The position numbers and the translations under genes were made by a program. The notes beneath the pieces are model-generated. The model searched no databases, was not told the DNA's origin, and saw nothing but the letters and a program-made list of their open reading frames with translations. A stretch of DNA of 64,000 nucleotides from Acheta domesticus (taxonomy: Eukaryota; Arthropoda; Insecta; Orthoptera; Gryllidae). Shown here piece by piece: positions 23,590 to 35,167 of this stretch; within the stretch, counting starts at the first letter, position 1, and each line of letters begins with the position of its first letter. The DNA lies in the NCBI GenBank assembly GCA_031308135.1, contig JAHLJT010002630.1, positions 100,189,608 to 100,253,607 on the forward strand. The letters are read 5' to 3'.

Positions 23590-23750
23590 TCACTGAATGT
23601 CAAATAGCGGGGGCAAATTTTAGTTGATCCCGGGCAAACAAACAGCACATGTATTTGGCACAGGGCTTCCCTGATTGGCAAACGAGCGCGGAGCGCGAAA
23701 CCGTACGAAACCGCGCGAAATTCGTATGCTCCCTTTCTATAGTGATTTTC
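23590..23750 (-). promoter_or_regulatory. Possible gene A promoter / 5' UTR region
   Basis: This is a locally GC- and CpG-richer stretch with GAGCGCGGAGCGCG, CGCGCGAAATTCG and a CCAAT box on the minus strand (GATTGG near 23673). It lies about 0.6 kb upstream of the THAP exon. That it drives gene A is inference from position and composition only. Confidence 0.3.
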
Positions 23751-23769
23751 ATAACTCAGCCCCTACAGC

Positions 23770-23914
23770 CACGATGGATTTCACATTTCACATCTTTCTC
23801 GGCCCTGCCGCTAGATGTCGCATGGGCGCAAGCACTCCTTGATACGATCGCGATCATGCGATATCTAGCGGCACGACAGAGAAAGATGCGAAACACCGAA
23901 CATTTTCCATCGTG
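23770..23914. repeat. Fold-back repeat, CGCTAGATGTCGCATG family
   Basis: CACGATGG opens at 23770 and its inverse CCATCGTG closes at 23914. Between them CATCTTTCTCGG..TGCCGCTAGAT is mirrored. Related palindromic sequences occur at about 29590-29750, 54550-54630, 32881-33320 and 55748-55895. Confidence 0.55.
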
Positions 23915-23999
23915 AATACAGGCCATGAGAGGCAGAGTTAGAAAAATCGCACTATACGGAGCCTTGCAGACAGAGGCGTATAGATCTACGGTATGGCAG

Positions 24000-24042
24000 A
24001 CATGGCACGTGCCATGGGAGACATGGCACGTGCCATGGGCGC
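24000..24042. repeat. Duplicated perfect palindrome around CACGTG
   Basis: ACATGGCACGTGCCATGGG occurs twice in a row, 23 bp apart. Each copy is a perfect 16-bp palindrome centred on the E-box CACGTG. It lies just outside the hAT-like element. Confidence 0.6.
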
Positions 24043-24151
24043 CACTCACAAGGGACGCTATTTAGAGTGCACCCGCTAAAACAAATAACAACCCTAATTT
24101 GAAGAATCCTGACAGGGGCGCAAATTAGATGCTTGCCATGGGCGCCTGAAT

Positions 24152-27100
24152 CAGGCGCGGATCCAGACTTCTCTTTTGGGAGGGGTCACGTTGAGACTCA
24201 AGTGCATTTATTTCGGAAAGGGGGGAGGGTACAGAAGGTAATAACGTATATTTGAAGTATGTTAAACGTAAATCAGATTGACTTTATTATACTATAAATA
24301 AATCAGAAATTCAATATTCCCATAATCACATAACAGATATCAATCAGCTTACTATTGTTACGATCCTCACCCTATCTCCTGGAGGTGAGGCAGGTGTAAC
24401 TTTGGAATTTTAAATAGTAACCTCCAATTTTTGTTGCAGATTCGAATTCTGCCTAAAAAATATGTCAATTTTATTCGGTACAAAAAAAATTAAAATGTAT
24501 AAAGTTATCAACAATAACGTTCAAATTAGCAAAAATAACTTTCATATGACGCAACATGAAACAATTTGTGAAGAAATTATATTTTTAATAAAGTATTATA
24601 ATTAATAAATACATGCATATAATAAATAAATAAACTAAATTATACTTTTATTTTTTCTCATCATTATTATTCTCATTTTCATTTTTTAAAACATTTTTTC
24701 GTTTATAGTGCTCTTTTGTACTACACCGAGGGACAACTACACCCAGACACGCAAGCATCTAATAATTTAATTTAATGCAACATTTAATATATTGCAAATC
24801 ACTGATGATTCCTTTTGCATTGCCAAAGTGCTTTGTATAATTAAAACCCAAAAAAAGTAACATCATTGCAATATTGTTCAGCAAGAATGAGAGCTGTCAA
24901 GAGATCCTTTTGATACAGGATTCGGACTCAACGACAGCAAAACATTCAAATAAGATATTTTAGGCGTCAGACTCTATCCTCGCTCATCAGCCGAACTAAA
25001 ATTCTCTAACCGGATTCGGGCTCAGCATCAGCAAAATATTCCAATTAAGTCTTTCAGCAGTAGTGAAGCTGAAGGGTAATCTGAGAGCCTTATAATACCC
25101 AAATTATTTTTCAATAAAATCTGTCGTTGTGTGCCATTTTTCAATATTTTTGTTACTGAATCTGGAAGAAAATTAAATGTGTTCGACTTTTTTTCCCGTT
25201 TACGCGCAAGGGAATTATCAGGGCTGCAGCCTATTTGGGGCCAGTGGCTGAAAGAGGCCAGTGGATAGACACCGGCTGGCGCATGCGCACCAGAGAGCGT
25301 GCGCTATCTTCCTTTCACTTGCATTCACTAGGCAGAGACGCCAGCGGGAGACTAGGCTCTCGGTAGACACGGACTTCCACAGCTATGCGCGCCCACGTCT
25401 CGACCAGGCAAATTCACCTCATCACCTGACGTTGTGGGAAAGTAGAGTTGTGTGTGTGCCGTTTGTGTGATTTTTGTTGGTGTTTTCTTTAGGAAACAAT
25501 TAATGAAGCTAAAGATATAGTGTTTCAAACAATGTCCCACTGACTATACGCAAGTCTCATAACTTCTAAACGGTTTACGATATCGAAATGCACTTTTTGC
25601 TCAACAATGCGGAATCACGAGTCAAGTAATACGCCGTAGAGATAAAACAGAAATAGTAGCAATATGTAGTAATATATCATGTTCGATATGAAGAGACTAT
25701 TGAAATCTGCATCAAAGTTTACACGACTATGAATGAACTTTCAGGGTAATATTTATTGAAAAGGTACAAAAATTGAATATTTTAAAATTATTGATACAGT
25801 AGTGACTCAGATGGACTACAGGTTTCAAGATTTCGAAAATTTTCATTTCATTGAATTTATTGACGAAAAATACTTTTTCACTTACAAAGCGTCTTTTCGT
25901 TCAGAAAAGTTTTTTTCCTAATAAAACAATATACATTCCTTGACAGTGAGCAGCCTCGAAATGAACTGACAAATGTATACATTCATAATGCGAAATACAT
26001 GCCTACAGTTGTTTTGTATTTGTAGAAGTATTTGTTAGACAAATTGATCAAGAAAAAAAATATCAAGAGATGGTTCGGTTGATACAACTCAGTCCAACTG
26101 TTCCTTTTTATAGTACAGCATTATATGAAGGGAATATGATTACATTAAAGAGTTAAGACATTCGTGAGAAATTCCATGGGAAATTAACAGTGCAGAAAAC
26201 AAAGCTTTAAAGAACAAATTATCGACGTTTTTGTTGAATAAAAAACGATGAATGGAGCTAATTTACAAAAAATGTAATATTAGATTTTCAGAATACCCAA
26301 CTGCATGACTCTAGCTTCGCCACTGTATTTTAGGCGTCAGACCCTATCCTCGCACATCAGCCAAACTAAAATAACACTAATTTTTTTTCGACAAATCTTT
26401 ACCACTAAACCCTTTTGATAGCCTCAACTTGTGCTGAAAGCGGCTTCTTACGTTCTCAGAAAACTAGAACCGGCATCAAACTTCAATGATCAAATTAGGT
26501 TCGCAGTTACTGATTACATTAAGCATTTTTAGGTTAAATAAACATTGAGTTCCATAGGAGTTCCGATACTGAATTGAATTTTATATCGAAACTGAATTCT
26601 AACAAACATCTGAAAGCAAGATTGTTGAACATTTTACAAAGTTTAGCTAGTTCTATTCCCTTCAAACAACAGTTGTGACTTTTAAGATGAGACCATGTGT
26701 TGACGTTCATTTTGCCCTAAATTCTCTCGTTCAATTAGTGACATATTCACATTAAGTTGGCAACACTAGTAACGCGCAGTGTACTTGATTCCGACTTTAG
26801 ATATGTTACTTGTTTAGATATATTTATTTGTACTAAAAATATTTTTAAAGTGATCTTGAATACATGTATGTTTTTATTAAAATTCCAATTAAAAAATTAA
26901 ATTAATTAATTAATTTTTTTAACTTTTTTAATTAATTTAATTTTAATTAACAAATTAAATTCCAATATCTAATTAAATTCATTAGTTTCAGCACTGCTAA
27001 ATTTTTAGAAATTTCTAGAATTGTCTGAAAATATCAGAAAATGTCTCAAAAAATGTCTCGGACAGCTCCGATTCTGAAAGGACACTGGAAAGGTTATCAG

Positions 27101-27207
27101 TTGCTCAGAGTTTTTTTAGAGTTAGAGTTTTTCACAAAATTGTGACGGTTCAACATTTGGGGGGAGGTCATGACCCCCGTGACCCCCCCCCCTTGGATCC
27201 GCGCCTG
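24152..27207. mobile_element. hAT-type element of 3.06 kb, no transposase found
   Basis: Ends CAGGCGCGGATCCA (24152) and TGGATCCGCGCCTG (27207) are inverted. Both sides carry the same 8 bp, GCCTGAAT (24144-24151 and 27208-27215). CAG ends and 8-bp duplications are hAT features. The interior holds no long ORF. It contains two copies of TATTTTAGGCGTCAGAC (about 24956 and 26328), a GC-richer stretch at 25200-25470, and an AT palindrome at 26885-26980. It is probably a non-autonomous or captured-sequence element. Confidence 0.8.
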
Positions 27208-27264
27208 GCCTGAATACCTAAATACGCCTCTGCTTGCAGAGCCACAACGAGCGTCGGTGACTTG

Positions 27265-28877
27265 CAGTGTTGCCAGATGTGTTTAGAGGGGTTCCGCCGT
27301 GTTCGTTTCAGTTTCCGCTGAAAATCCGTTGAACTGGCTTTAAATTTCCCGCCCAAATCCACTAAACGTATACTGCGAGCAAAACTTCTGCCGACTTGAC
27401 ATCTCCAGGCTGAGAGAGGAGAGGGGGTTCCGTTATCCAATCAGAGGCGTCAAATTGTGATGATGTCACTACAGAGTTGCCGACGTTTACCAAGAAACAA
27501 ATGAAATGTAATAGCGCAAAGCAACTGACAATTGAAGAGCACCGAGCGCCAAGAGGAGCGCCATTACTTGTTAGGTTATGCACCGAGTGTGCGGTTGTGA
27601 CATCTAGTATTAAAGGCTTACTTAAAGGCTGATATGACAAGATGTATATGTACATCCACCTTACGGGACATTTCTAATTTTCATCTTAATGCCAATGCAT
27701 TCAAAAGGGCGCCTCTTTGAAAACCTTGTAAATAACAGGCAAAGTCAGTAACTTCGAAAAGTCCTGCATTTTTTTTAACGTTCTGTGAAAGGTATGTACT
27801 CGTATTCAAACCAAAATTTGCTTTTAGATACTTCTCTCTTATAAATCTTTCATAATGAATACTATGCATCTTCCTTCTTAAAACGCGTATCGCTGTACTT
27901 ACTTTCATCCGCTTATACAAAAATGTTTCGTTATTCCTTGCTTTGGCAGGATTATAGTGTAAGGGACTGCGATAAAATTGTGTAACAGAATTTCATCAAA
28001 TAAACTAGTGTCATTATTACAATTCTACCAAAAATACAATACGTTGGACCATGGCCGTCTCGAAGTAAATCAAGATGGCCGTGGTTGGACGTGTATGCAT
28101 CAACAGCTGATCCACGGCCAACTTCTACTAGAGTCGGCCGTGGCTGATCTGACGAAAGAACGAACATGTCTGCCGCCCGAGTAAGTGGCAACATAACGAA
28201 CATGTCTGCCGCCCGAGTAAGTGGCAACATCACTCTCCCCAACTCCCGGCTGTCAAGTCGGCAGAAGTTTTGCTCGCAGCATAAATTAAATTATTTTTCA
28301 ATATTTCAATGTTGTATAAATTTATTCTATTAAAACAAAAATATGATTGCGAAATATAGTGGCTTCACTGAAGCTGCAATTCAATTTTTAGATATATGGA
28401 ATACATTACTTGGGTGAGAATTTAGAAAATAATAACAATTGATTCCAGATATTATACAATTTATTATATAAGTATTATATTATTTATTCTTGCTAGTAAC
28501 ATGGATTTAAACATTTTAAAAATATACATCTGTGCAAAACAACTTATTAATAAAGGTTAGAGAAAACTGATAACTCATAGTTTTCATTATCACTATTAGT
28601 CTTCTTGGACTCATACTTGTCTTTTTGAGTAATCTGCTTTAAAACTTCAGATGGGAACAGTAATTATGACATTTACGTGCTCTTTTTAGACCAAAACGTA
28701 TTGACACAATCGTATTTAATAATTCAATGTTCATTTTGTTTCTATACTTGTTTTTAACCACATTCCCTTGGTAGATTTGAAATTCCGCTTATTTTCCACT
28801 GTCTTTATTAATTTCCGCTGTTTGTTCCGCCGTCCGCGAAATAATTTTTTTCTTTTTTCGCCGTACGAGTTTTTAGA
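27265..28877. mobile_element. hAT-type MITE, truncated and split by a second element
   Basis: It starts CAGTGTTGCCAGATG and matches the reverse complement of 61489-62211 over its length, except that 27371-28281 is a foreign insertion and the last ~50 bp at the right end are missing. The sibling copy at 61489 has an intact second end and target duplication. Confidence 0.75.
27371..28281. mobile_element. TA-flanked DNA element inserted into the hAT MITE
   Basis: Inverted ends contain CTGCGAGCAAAACTTCTG and its inverse, with the match extending about 29 bp. TA flanks both sides (27369-27370, 28282-28283). The sibling MITE at about 62110 shows the uninterrupted text ACGTAAATTAAATT, defining the empty site. 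Inside, a 36-bp unit with GAACATGTCTGCCGCCCGAG is duplicated in tandem (28161 and 28197). No transposase ORF. Tc1/mariner-type is inferred from TA. Confidence 0.75.
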
Positions 28878-29149
28878 CTTGACCATTCTCGGAACTCACA
28901 ATCCAACTTGTTTTGTCAGTAAGTACCTGATCTTATGTCCGCGATTCTCCAAGAAATCATGAAAGGTCAATTCATTAAAAATTCGCGCTATTTGTGACTG
29001 TTGTCATTGTTTGCCTCGTTACCTAAACGAATTCAATTTACTTTTTCTGAAACTTGGTTTGGTGGTGTAGGCGCACAGGATTCTCGGCATCAATCCGCTC
29101 GTGCGTACAGATTTAGACCCACTGCATTGGATGCGAAGGGCATTCAATA

Positions 29150-29460
29150 AACTTTATAACTAAAGAGACAAATTGGTCTGGAGGAATAATCGTTTATTTT
29201 TGCAAAACAGGACGTTTCCTACTTTTCAATATGTCCCCATCAACATTTATATACTTGTGCCAACGACTTACCAGCTTTTTTGAACCCGCTGCAAAGAATT
29301 TTTTATCTTGGTGTTTGAACCAATTTTCCACAAATATTTTGACATCCTCATCATCCTGGAACGTCTTCCCAAGTAATGACTCCTTCCGTGGACGAAACAA
29401 ATGGAAATGAGATAGTAATATATCGGGACTGTTTTGGGGATGAGGCAGTGCTTCCCGCCT
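29150..29460 (-). pseudogene. mariner transposase, C-terminal fragment
   Basis: The minus-strand reading has ALPHPQNSPDILLSHFHLF, which matches the HPPYSPDLAPSDFHLF region around the third catalytic Asp of mariner. Then come LLGKTFQDDEDVK, the FFAAGSKKLVSRWHKYINVDGD block and a stop at 29194. Changes within the motif (PHPQNSPDILLSHF) indicate decay. Everything upstream of about 29460 is unrelated sequence. ATTGAATGCCC-like text near 29145 may be the 3' end of the element. Confidence 0.8.
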
Positions 29461-29530
29461 ATACATCGGTTGTTGGGTGATCATGGAAATCATATCGGCG
29501 CACGGATTGTGGGTAGCTTTCCTTTCTGTA

Positions 29531-29783
29531 TATACTGCGATTTCTCTAACTGCGACCCTGAAGGCCACTCATATCTCATCTTCGCGATGGAATATATCAC
29601 GGCATTTCGCCTCTTTCTCGGTCTTAACGGTAGAAGTCGCATGATCGCAAAGCACTGCTTCATACGGTCACGATCGTGCGAAATCTAGCGGAACGACTGA
29701 GAAAGACGCGAAATGCCGTGACTAATTCCATCGCGAAGATGGGATTTGAGTGGCCTTGAGGGACGCAGAAAAATCGCAGTATA
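29531..29783. repeat. Fold-back MITE of 253 bp
   Basis: TATACTGCGATTT at the left is mirrored by AAATCGCAGTATA at the right. AAGGCCACTC..CATCTTCGCGATGGAAT is mirrored inside, then TCACGGCATTTCGC. The whole unit can fold into one long hairpin. GTA is found on both flanks. Confidence 0.65.
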
Positions 29784-30850
29784 GTAACTATTCTGTGACT
29801 GAACCTCACTTCTACAGGAAGGAATTTTTTATGGTGGAAAACCTACAATATCTAATTGTTTGAATGGTGATTTCTAGATAAATAAATCATTGGTAGCAAT
29901 TATTATAATTCTTAATTGGTGACAAACGTGAGTGAGAAAATATGTAGTTGTGGCACGAATGTCTCCTTATTCCATAAATTCATAATCGTATTAGGAAACT
30001 GGAAGAAAAAACCTGAATCCATCACAAACGACTACCCCAAACTGCCTAAACGGCTGAAAATTGCTGGCAGAATACACCGACAAGAATGGAACTTGAGATA
30101 AACAAGTGACGTTATGCCAAAATATGTTGCTTCGCCTAAGGCTCGAATTTCCTTGATAAAATCATATTTCTGGCTTTAAAAGTGCGAAAATTCAACACAT
30201 GAAAATTAAAATAAAAGTTACAGATGTTAATTTCAATAATAGCCAAAGAGATGTAACATGGAGGTTTTCTGCATCATGTTCAAATTGTGATTATTCCATT
30301 TATTTTATTTTAAAAAAAAATTATATTGCAAGTATGGACCATTTAGTCCAGTGTGGTTGCCTAAATTTTGGAAGGCTGATACTTGTTCAATTATTTATCT
30401 CTAAATGAAAATCAGTTATGTTAAATTCTGTCTTCGGACAACCATTCCTTTGGATTTCTTGTGGATTGTATCCACAGAGAAATAAAAGGACAACAAAAAA
30501 AGTTGAAAAGAATCTGTAGAAAAGGCAGGATTTTATTAAAAGAGCCAAAGAGGATTCCCAAAGGCTGCTCTGAAAGACAAGCCATTGTAACCGTGATAAG
30601 GAAAGACAGAAATGCAGGAGCTCTTGGAATATTATTTTTCTTGTCACTTGACTGGTTAAACAGGAACAGGTGTTTATTTTCATAAAATGAATATGTGGTA
30701 AAGGCTTAAAGCAATAAAAGAAGTAGAAAATATTCTAAATCCTCTGTATAGTTGATTATCAATTGGTTCAAATTTTGGTGTATATTAACTGGTTATTGTA
30801 GCCTTTAATTACAGACATTCAACAAAGGTATAATTTCTTTACAATATTAC

Positions 30851-31191
30851 GCACCTGTCTTTACAAAAAACGTATTATAAAGCACAATGTCTCACAGACC
30901 ATGGTGTCTGCTTCTTCAGGTACATCAGCTAAAATAAATAGAAACAATACAACTATTCATAAAATATATGAGAAAATTGAATTGTGTTTAGATATGGTAT
31001 TGAGTCTACACGAGACATTTTTGATTTTCATGTTCTCGAATCTGTTGTTTCAAATGTCTTTTTGGTTGACCAAGTTATATCGCAGTCTAGACAAGATATA
31101 CAATGTATATTTTAGCTGATGTACCTGAAGAAACAGGCACATCAGGCTGTGAAACATTGCCCTTTATAATTCTTTCTGTATATACAGGTGC
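30851..31191. repeat. Inverted repeat element with ~80-bp arms
   Basis: GCACCTGTCTTTACA..TATAAAG.ACAATGTCTCACAG..TTCTTCAGGTACATCAGC (30851-30935) is mirrored at 31110-31191 with about 80 per cent identity by eye. The central 170 bp is unique. Confidence 0.55.
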
Positions 31192-31561
31192 ACAATATAA
31201 TCGTATGCCTGTCTTTAACAGTATGTACTAATTGTTTATACAATGTACTGTAAGTGTTGATAAGGAAATGATATATAAATAGTTAATTAACTACCACACA
31301 ATTATAATTCATACTTTTTCTTGTTTAAAACTAAATTGGAAATGCATTTTTATTTTATATGTTCCTTTTGTAAATTTTACAAATATTTTTATACTATTGA
31401 TAACTGAATCACATTTTCTGTTCTTATTTTAATTAGTTGTGGATGTTAATGTGAAAATAATTTGATAATACAAATAAAAATAAATGTTTGAATGGAAATT
31501 AATATTGAAAAGATTTAGGAAAGAGAACATAACAATTTCACTTCATGAATACCTATTACAG

Positions 31562-31925
31562 ATGGAGAACTTGACTGCAAATTCAACTCTGCAGTTCATC
31601 GCTGAAGTGTGTATGTGTGTGTGTGTGTGTAGGGGGGGCACAGGCCTCTATGGGATGTAAATTCCCCAGAATACAAAACGAAACAAAAAAAAAAAAATAA
31701 TTGCAAACCACAGCATTCAATATGGTGGCTGCGGAGTGTGGAATATCCTCTGAAGTATTGAGAAAAATGAAGAATCTGAGGACGCAGTTCAGCAATGAGC
31801 TGAAAAGAATGCAGAAGCCTCGACCAAGTGGTTCAGGCTTCTGTAAAATAAGCAAATGGGCTGATTTTGATCTGTTAAAATTTATGGAAGGGTCCATAAT
31901 CAAGAGACCATCTCTGAACACAACA
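31562..31925 (+). pseudogene. MADF (Myb/SANT-like) DNA-binding domain, disrupted by a TG repeat
   Basis: The reading begins ATGGAGAACTTG at 31562 (MENLTANSTLQFIAEV), then is lost in a TG microsatellite (31606-31631). It resumes in another frame as PLWDVNSPEYKTKQ, hits a poly-A tract and a TAA (31698-31700), and continues FNMVAAECGISSEVLRKMK, NLRTQFSNELKRMQK, SGSG and SKWADFDLLKFME. This is the full order of a MADF domain, a DNA-binding fold common in insect transcription factors and in some Harbinger accessory proteins. AACACAACA followed by GTATGT at 31926 looks like a splice donor. With two frame breaks I call it a pseudogene. No other exon was found. Confidence 0.65.
31606..31631. repeat. 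(TG)n microsatellite inside MADF pseudogene
   Basis: A TG run with one interruption, followed by a G-rich tract. It replaces the region between FIAEV and PLWDV of the MADF domain and shifts the frame. Confidence 0.85.
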
Positions 31926-32493
31926 GTATGTACAGATTTTATTGCATTAATATTTTTGTTTAATTATTGTATTTGTCATTTTTTATTATTCACATCTTTT
32001 GCAATGATGTATCAAAAATTGACATTTGCTATGGATATGAAAAAAAAGTACTTGTGTAGGTATTAAGGAATACTGAGGACATTGGTAATGTCAATGAAAA
32101 AAATAACTATTCACAAATGATTGTTATGTAACTTATATTAATCTTATAGCTTACAAAAATGTAAATATTTAAATAAATATAAATATCTTATAAATAAGCT
32201 TTCTTTTTTCCTGGTTCAGGTCCTTTGTCCCGAAGGGCCTGAATATATTTAACTGTGTGTTATTTCACTCAGGTGGATGGCACCGATTACCATTACAACT
32301 ATTATCTTTAGGAGAGATTAGACAGTATTTTCCTTCATTGTAGCCAGACATCGCCCAATTTTTGGTTGTTTGAAATCACTTTTTGAGGCTGCAATTGTAC
32401 TTATAATGGCGATGAGAAGTAAGGATCGAGATTGTCACAACTTGAACTGAATGAATCAATAAACAATTCTGAGTGTGAACAACCTTCAGGAAA

Positions 32494-32631
32494 ATAAGAA
32501 TTTGAAAATTTTCCCCCCAAGTGATTCCTAGGAGTATAAAAAAAATTACAGTAATAACTTGGAAAATAAGAATCTGAAAACTTTCTCGAGTGATTCCTAG
32601 GAGAATGAACAAAGTGACAGTAATAACTAGG
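32494..32631. repeat. Tandem duplication, ~69-bp unit
   Basis: Two adjacent units share ATAAGAATYTGAAAAYTTT, AGTGATTCCTAGGAG and ACAGTAATAACT. Confidence 0.6.
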
Positions 32632-32836
32632 ACTCCGTTGATACATTGCAATCTACAGGCATTATTAGTAATTGGGTGAAGCTCTCCACACCATTAACTT
32701 ACAAAATTATGTATTTTGAATTAGGCGAATAAATTTAAATGCTTTGTTTGTAGCAATACAAAAAATAGTTCGGAACCTGAGTGCAGCTCCTTACGCCGCA
32801 GCATGCCGGACCGGTGCCACCAAGATCCTGGGAATT

Positions 32837-33358
32837 TATACTTCGGTTTTGCTTTCTTGGCGCACGGGGGGGGAGGGGTTGCAATAAAATGGAATATCTC
32901 ACGGTTTTTCGTGTCGTTCTCCATTGTGCCGCTAGGAGCCGTATGATCGCGACTATATTAGAGTCCCTAGTACAGAGAGTAGCGCAACCGCCGCCATTTA
33001 ATATCCCCACACCCGATAGCCCTATCAAGCAGAATTCAGAAGTTGAACGGAAATGATAACAATTGGTGACGCAATGGAGATTTTTAAGAATATCCATATT
33101 GGTTTGGGATATATTCATGGTTCTCAACACACAATATCTACAGTTCTAATTCTTCTGTCATTTGGATATAAAATGGCGGGGTCGGTGGAACAATGGAACG
33201 CGCTACTCTCTGTATCCAGGGACTCTAGACTATATCGAGCAGCGCTGGCGATCATGCGACTCCTGGCGGCACAATGGAGAAACACGCGAAATACCGCGAG
33301 ATATTCCATTTTATTGACACCCCCCCCCCTTACGGCAAGAAAGAAAAGCCCAAGTATA
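32837..33358. mobile_element. Fold-back element, TATACTTCGG family, 522 bp
   Basis: The left arm reads TATACTTCGGTTTTGCTTTC, TTGGCGCACGG, CAATAAAATGGAATATCTC, GTGCCGCTAGGAG and TAGAGTCCCTAG. The right arm mirrors this to 33358, with GGGACTCTAGA, GGCACAATGGAGAA, ATTCCATTTTATTG and CAAGAAAGAAAAG. The centre (about 200 bp) is unique. A relative is 55098-55927. Confidence 0.65.
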
Positions 33359-33438
33359 AAGGGTTTGCAAGTGAGGAAAGTGTTGCGTCCCACCACACGG
33401 GACAAAGCACCGCAAAGGGTTGACATTTAAAAACTTAA

Positions 33439-33831
33439 GGTCCGATTAAATTAAGGTGATTGACATTTGTGAGTGGAGGGGAGCGACGTTGCCAGGTCGC
33501 AAACCCCTGAGCACGTGTTACCGGGATACGAAAACAAACACTTCAAAAAATACGTGTAAAAGTGTAAAAAAAAAATACGACAAAAGCCTAACCTGAACGC
33601 AACTCATCACAACACAGTACACATTGCGCGCGCAGCACAGGCAGAAACGCGGGCGGCGCGGCGGCAGGGAAGTCTCTGTGCGATGCTCAAATGTTCCCCG
33701 TGTTCGGCAGTGGCAACTGAGCGACCTGACACGTCACGTTTTGTCCCTCTGGTTGGCGGCTGCCATGGAAACGGGAGAGGCGTCCTGACGTCACACAGAA
33801 CTCTCAATCACCTTCTTAATTTAATCGGACC
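33439..33831. mobile_element. TTAA-flanked MITE just downstream of gene B
   Basis: Inverted ends GGTCCGATTAAATTAAG and its inverse, then GGTGATTGA, are flanked by TTAA on both sides (33435-33438 and 33832-33835). TTAA duplication is typical of piggyBac, but the ends are not the usual CCC type, so the superfamily is open. It ends 20 bp from the gene B stop codon and would therefore lie in the 3' UTR. Confidence 0.65.
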
Positions 33832-33851
33832 TTAAATTTTGTCGAGCAGCG

Positions 33852-35167
33852 TTATTCTCCGGAGTGAAGCCTCCGTTTGTGCGACGCGAGGTCGCGTGAC
33901 CCTGAGAACGTCTTCCCGCACGCGTCGCAAGGCAGCGGCCTTTCCCGCGAGTGAAGCCTTCGCTTGTGCTCGGCGAGGACGTTCGACTGCGTGAAGGCCT
34001 TACCGCACAAACCGCACTGAAACGGGCGCTCTCCCGTGTGCACGCGCATGTGCACGCGGAGAGAGGGCCTGAAAGCGAAAGACTTGCCGCAGATCTCGCA
34101 ACGAAACGGACGCTCTCCCGTGTGCGTGCGCTTGTGGGCGAGGAGGCGGCTTCCTTGAGTGAAACACTTGTCGCACACATCGCATTTATAGCGACGCTCT
34201 CCCGTGTGGATGCGCACGTGAGAGTGGAGTATGCCTAAATGAGTGAAAGCTTTTCCGCACACGTGGCATTGAAAAAGGCGTTCTCCGGTGTGAGTGCGCA
34301 TGTGGTTGGTTAAGACGCATCGGAGTGCGAAAGCCTTTCCGCACACATCGCACATATGCGGGCGGTCTCCCGTGTGACGAAGCTTGTGAATGGCGAGTTG
34401 GCTTCGGTAAAAGAAGGCCTTTCCACACACATCGCACACGTATTGGGGCTCTCCTGCGTGAATAAGTCCGTGGCTGGCGAGTATGCTTGGGTGAAGGAAA
34501 GTCTCTCCACACATGTTACAAGGATACGATCCTTTTCCCATGCGCTTGGGCTTCTGACTGCCCAGGCTGGGAGCCTCTCCAGATGTTGCATCCTGCTGCT
34601 TCAAAGGCGCGGGCAAAGGATTAGGCTCCTTCTGCTCCAACGGCATGGGGAAAGGGTTGGGATCTTGCTGCTTCAAAGAAGTGGGGAAAGAGTTGGGCTT
34701 CTGCTGCTGCAAAAGTACTAACATACATTTGGGCTCCTGCTGCTTCAAAGGCGTGGGGAAAGCGTAGGGCTTTTGTTGCTCCAAAGGCGTGGGAACAGAG
34801 ATGGGCTTCTGTTGCTCCGAAGGCCTAGGGAAAGAGTTGGGCTTCTGCTGGTGCAAAAGTGCTAACATATACTTGGGCTCATGCTGCTTCACAGGCGTGG
34901 GGCAAGAGTTGGGCTTCAGTTGCACCAAAGGCGTGGGGAAAAAGTTGGGCTTCTGCTGCTGCAAAAGTACGACGAAATACTTGGGCTTCTGTTGCTCCAA
35001 AGGCTTGGTGAAAGAGTTGGGCTCCTGCTGCTGCAAAGGCTCGGTGAAAGACTTGGGCTCCTGCTGGTCCAAAGGCGTGGGAAAAGAGTTGGGCTCCTGC
35101 GGTCCCAGAAGTGGTCCTCTTCGCTGCTGTGTCACCTGCTGTTCATCAAGGGGGGTGTACTCTGCAC
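33852..35167 (-). CDS. Gene B terminal exon: 12-residue repeat plus eight C2H2 fingers
   Basis: It starts after TTTGCTTTCCAG; the first two bases complete a Gly codon. It encodes AEYTPLDEQQVTQQRRG (compare PEYITTDEEQ in gene A), the 12-residue repeat (35099-34596), a short Ser/Lys linker, and eight fingers between about 34530 and 33860. Fingers 1-6 have C-x2-C-x12-H-x3-H spacing and 7-8 have x4 between the His residues. Linkers are mostly TGERP-type, the classic C2H2 array layout. Finger 1 is followed by HAGEPQ, a weaker linker. The stop is TAA at 33852-33854, right after HSGE. Predicted ORFs on the plus strand are antisense shadows. Confidence 0.85.
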
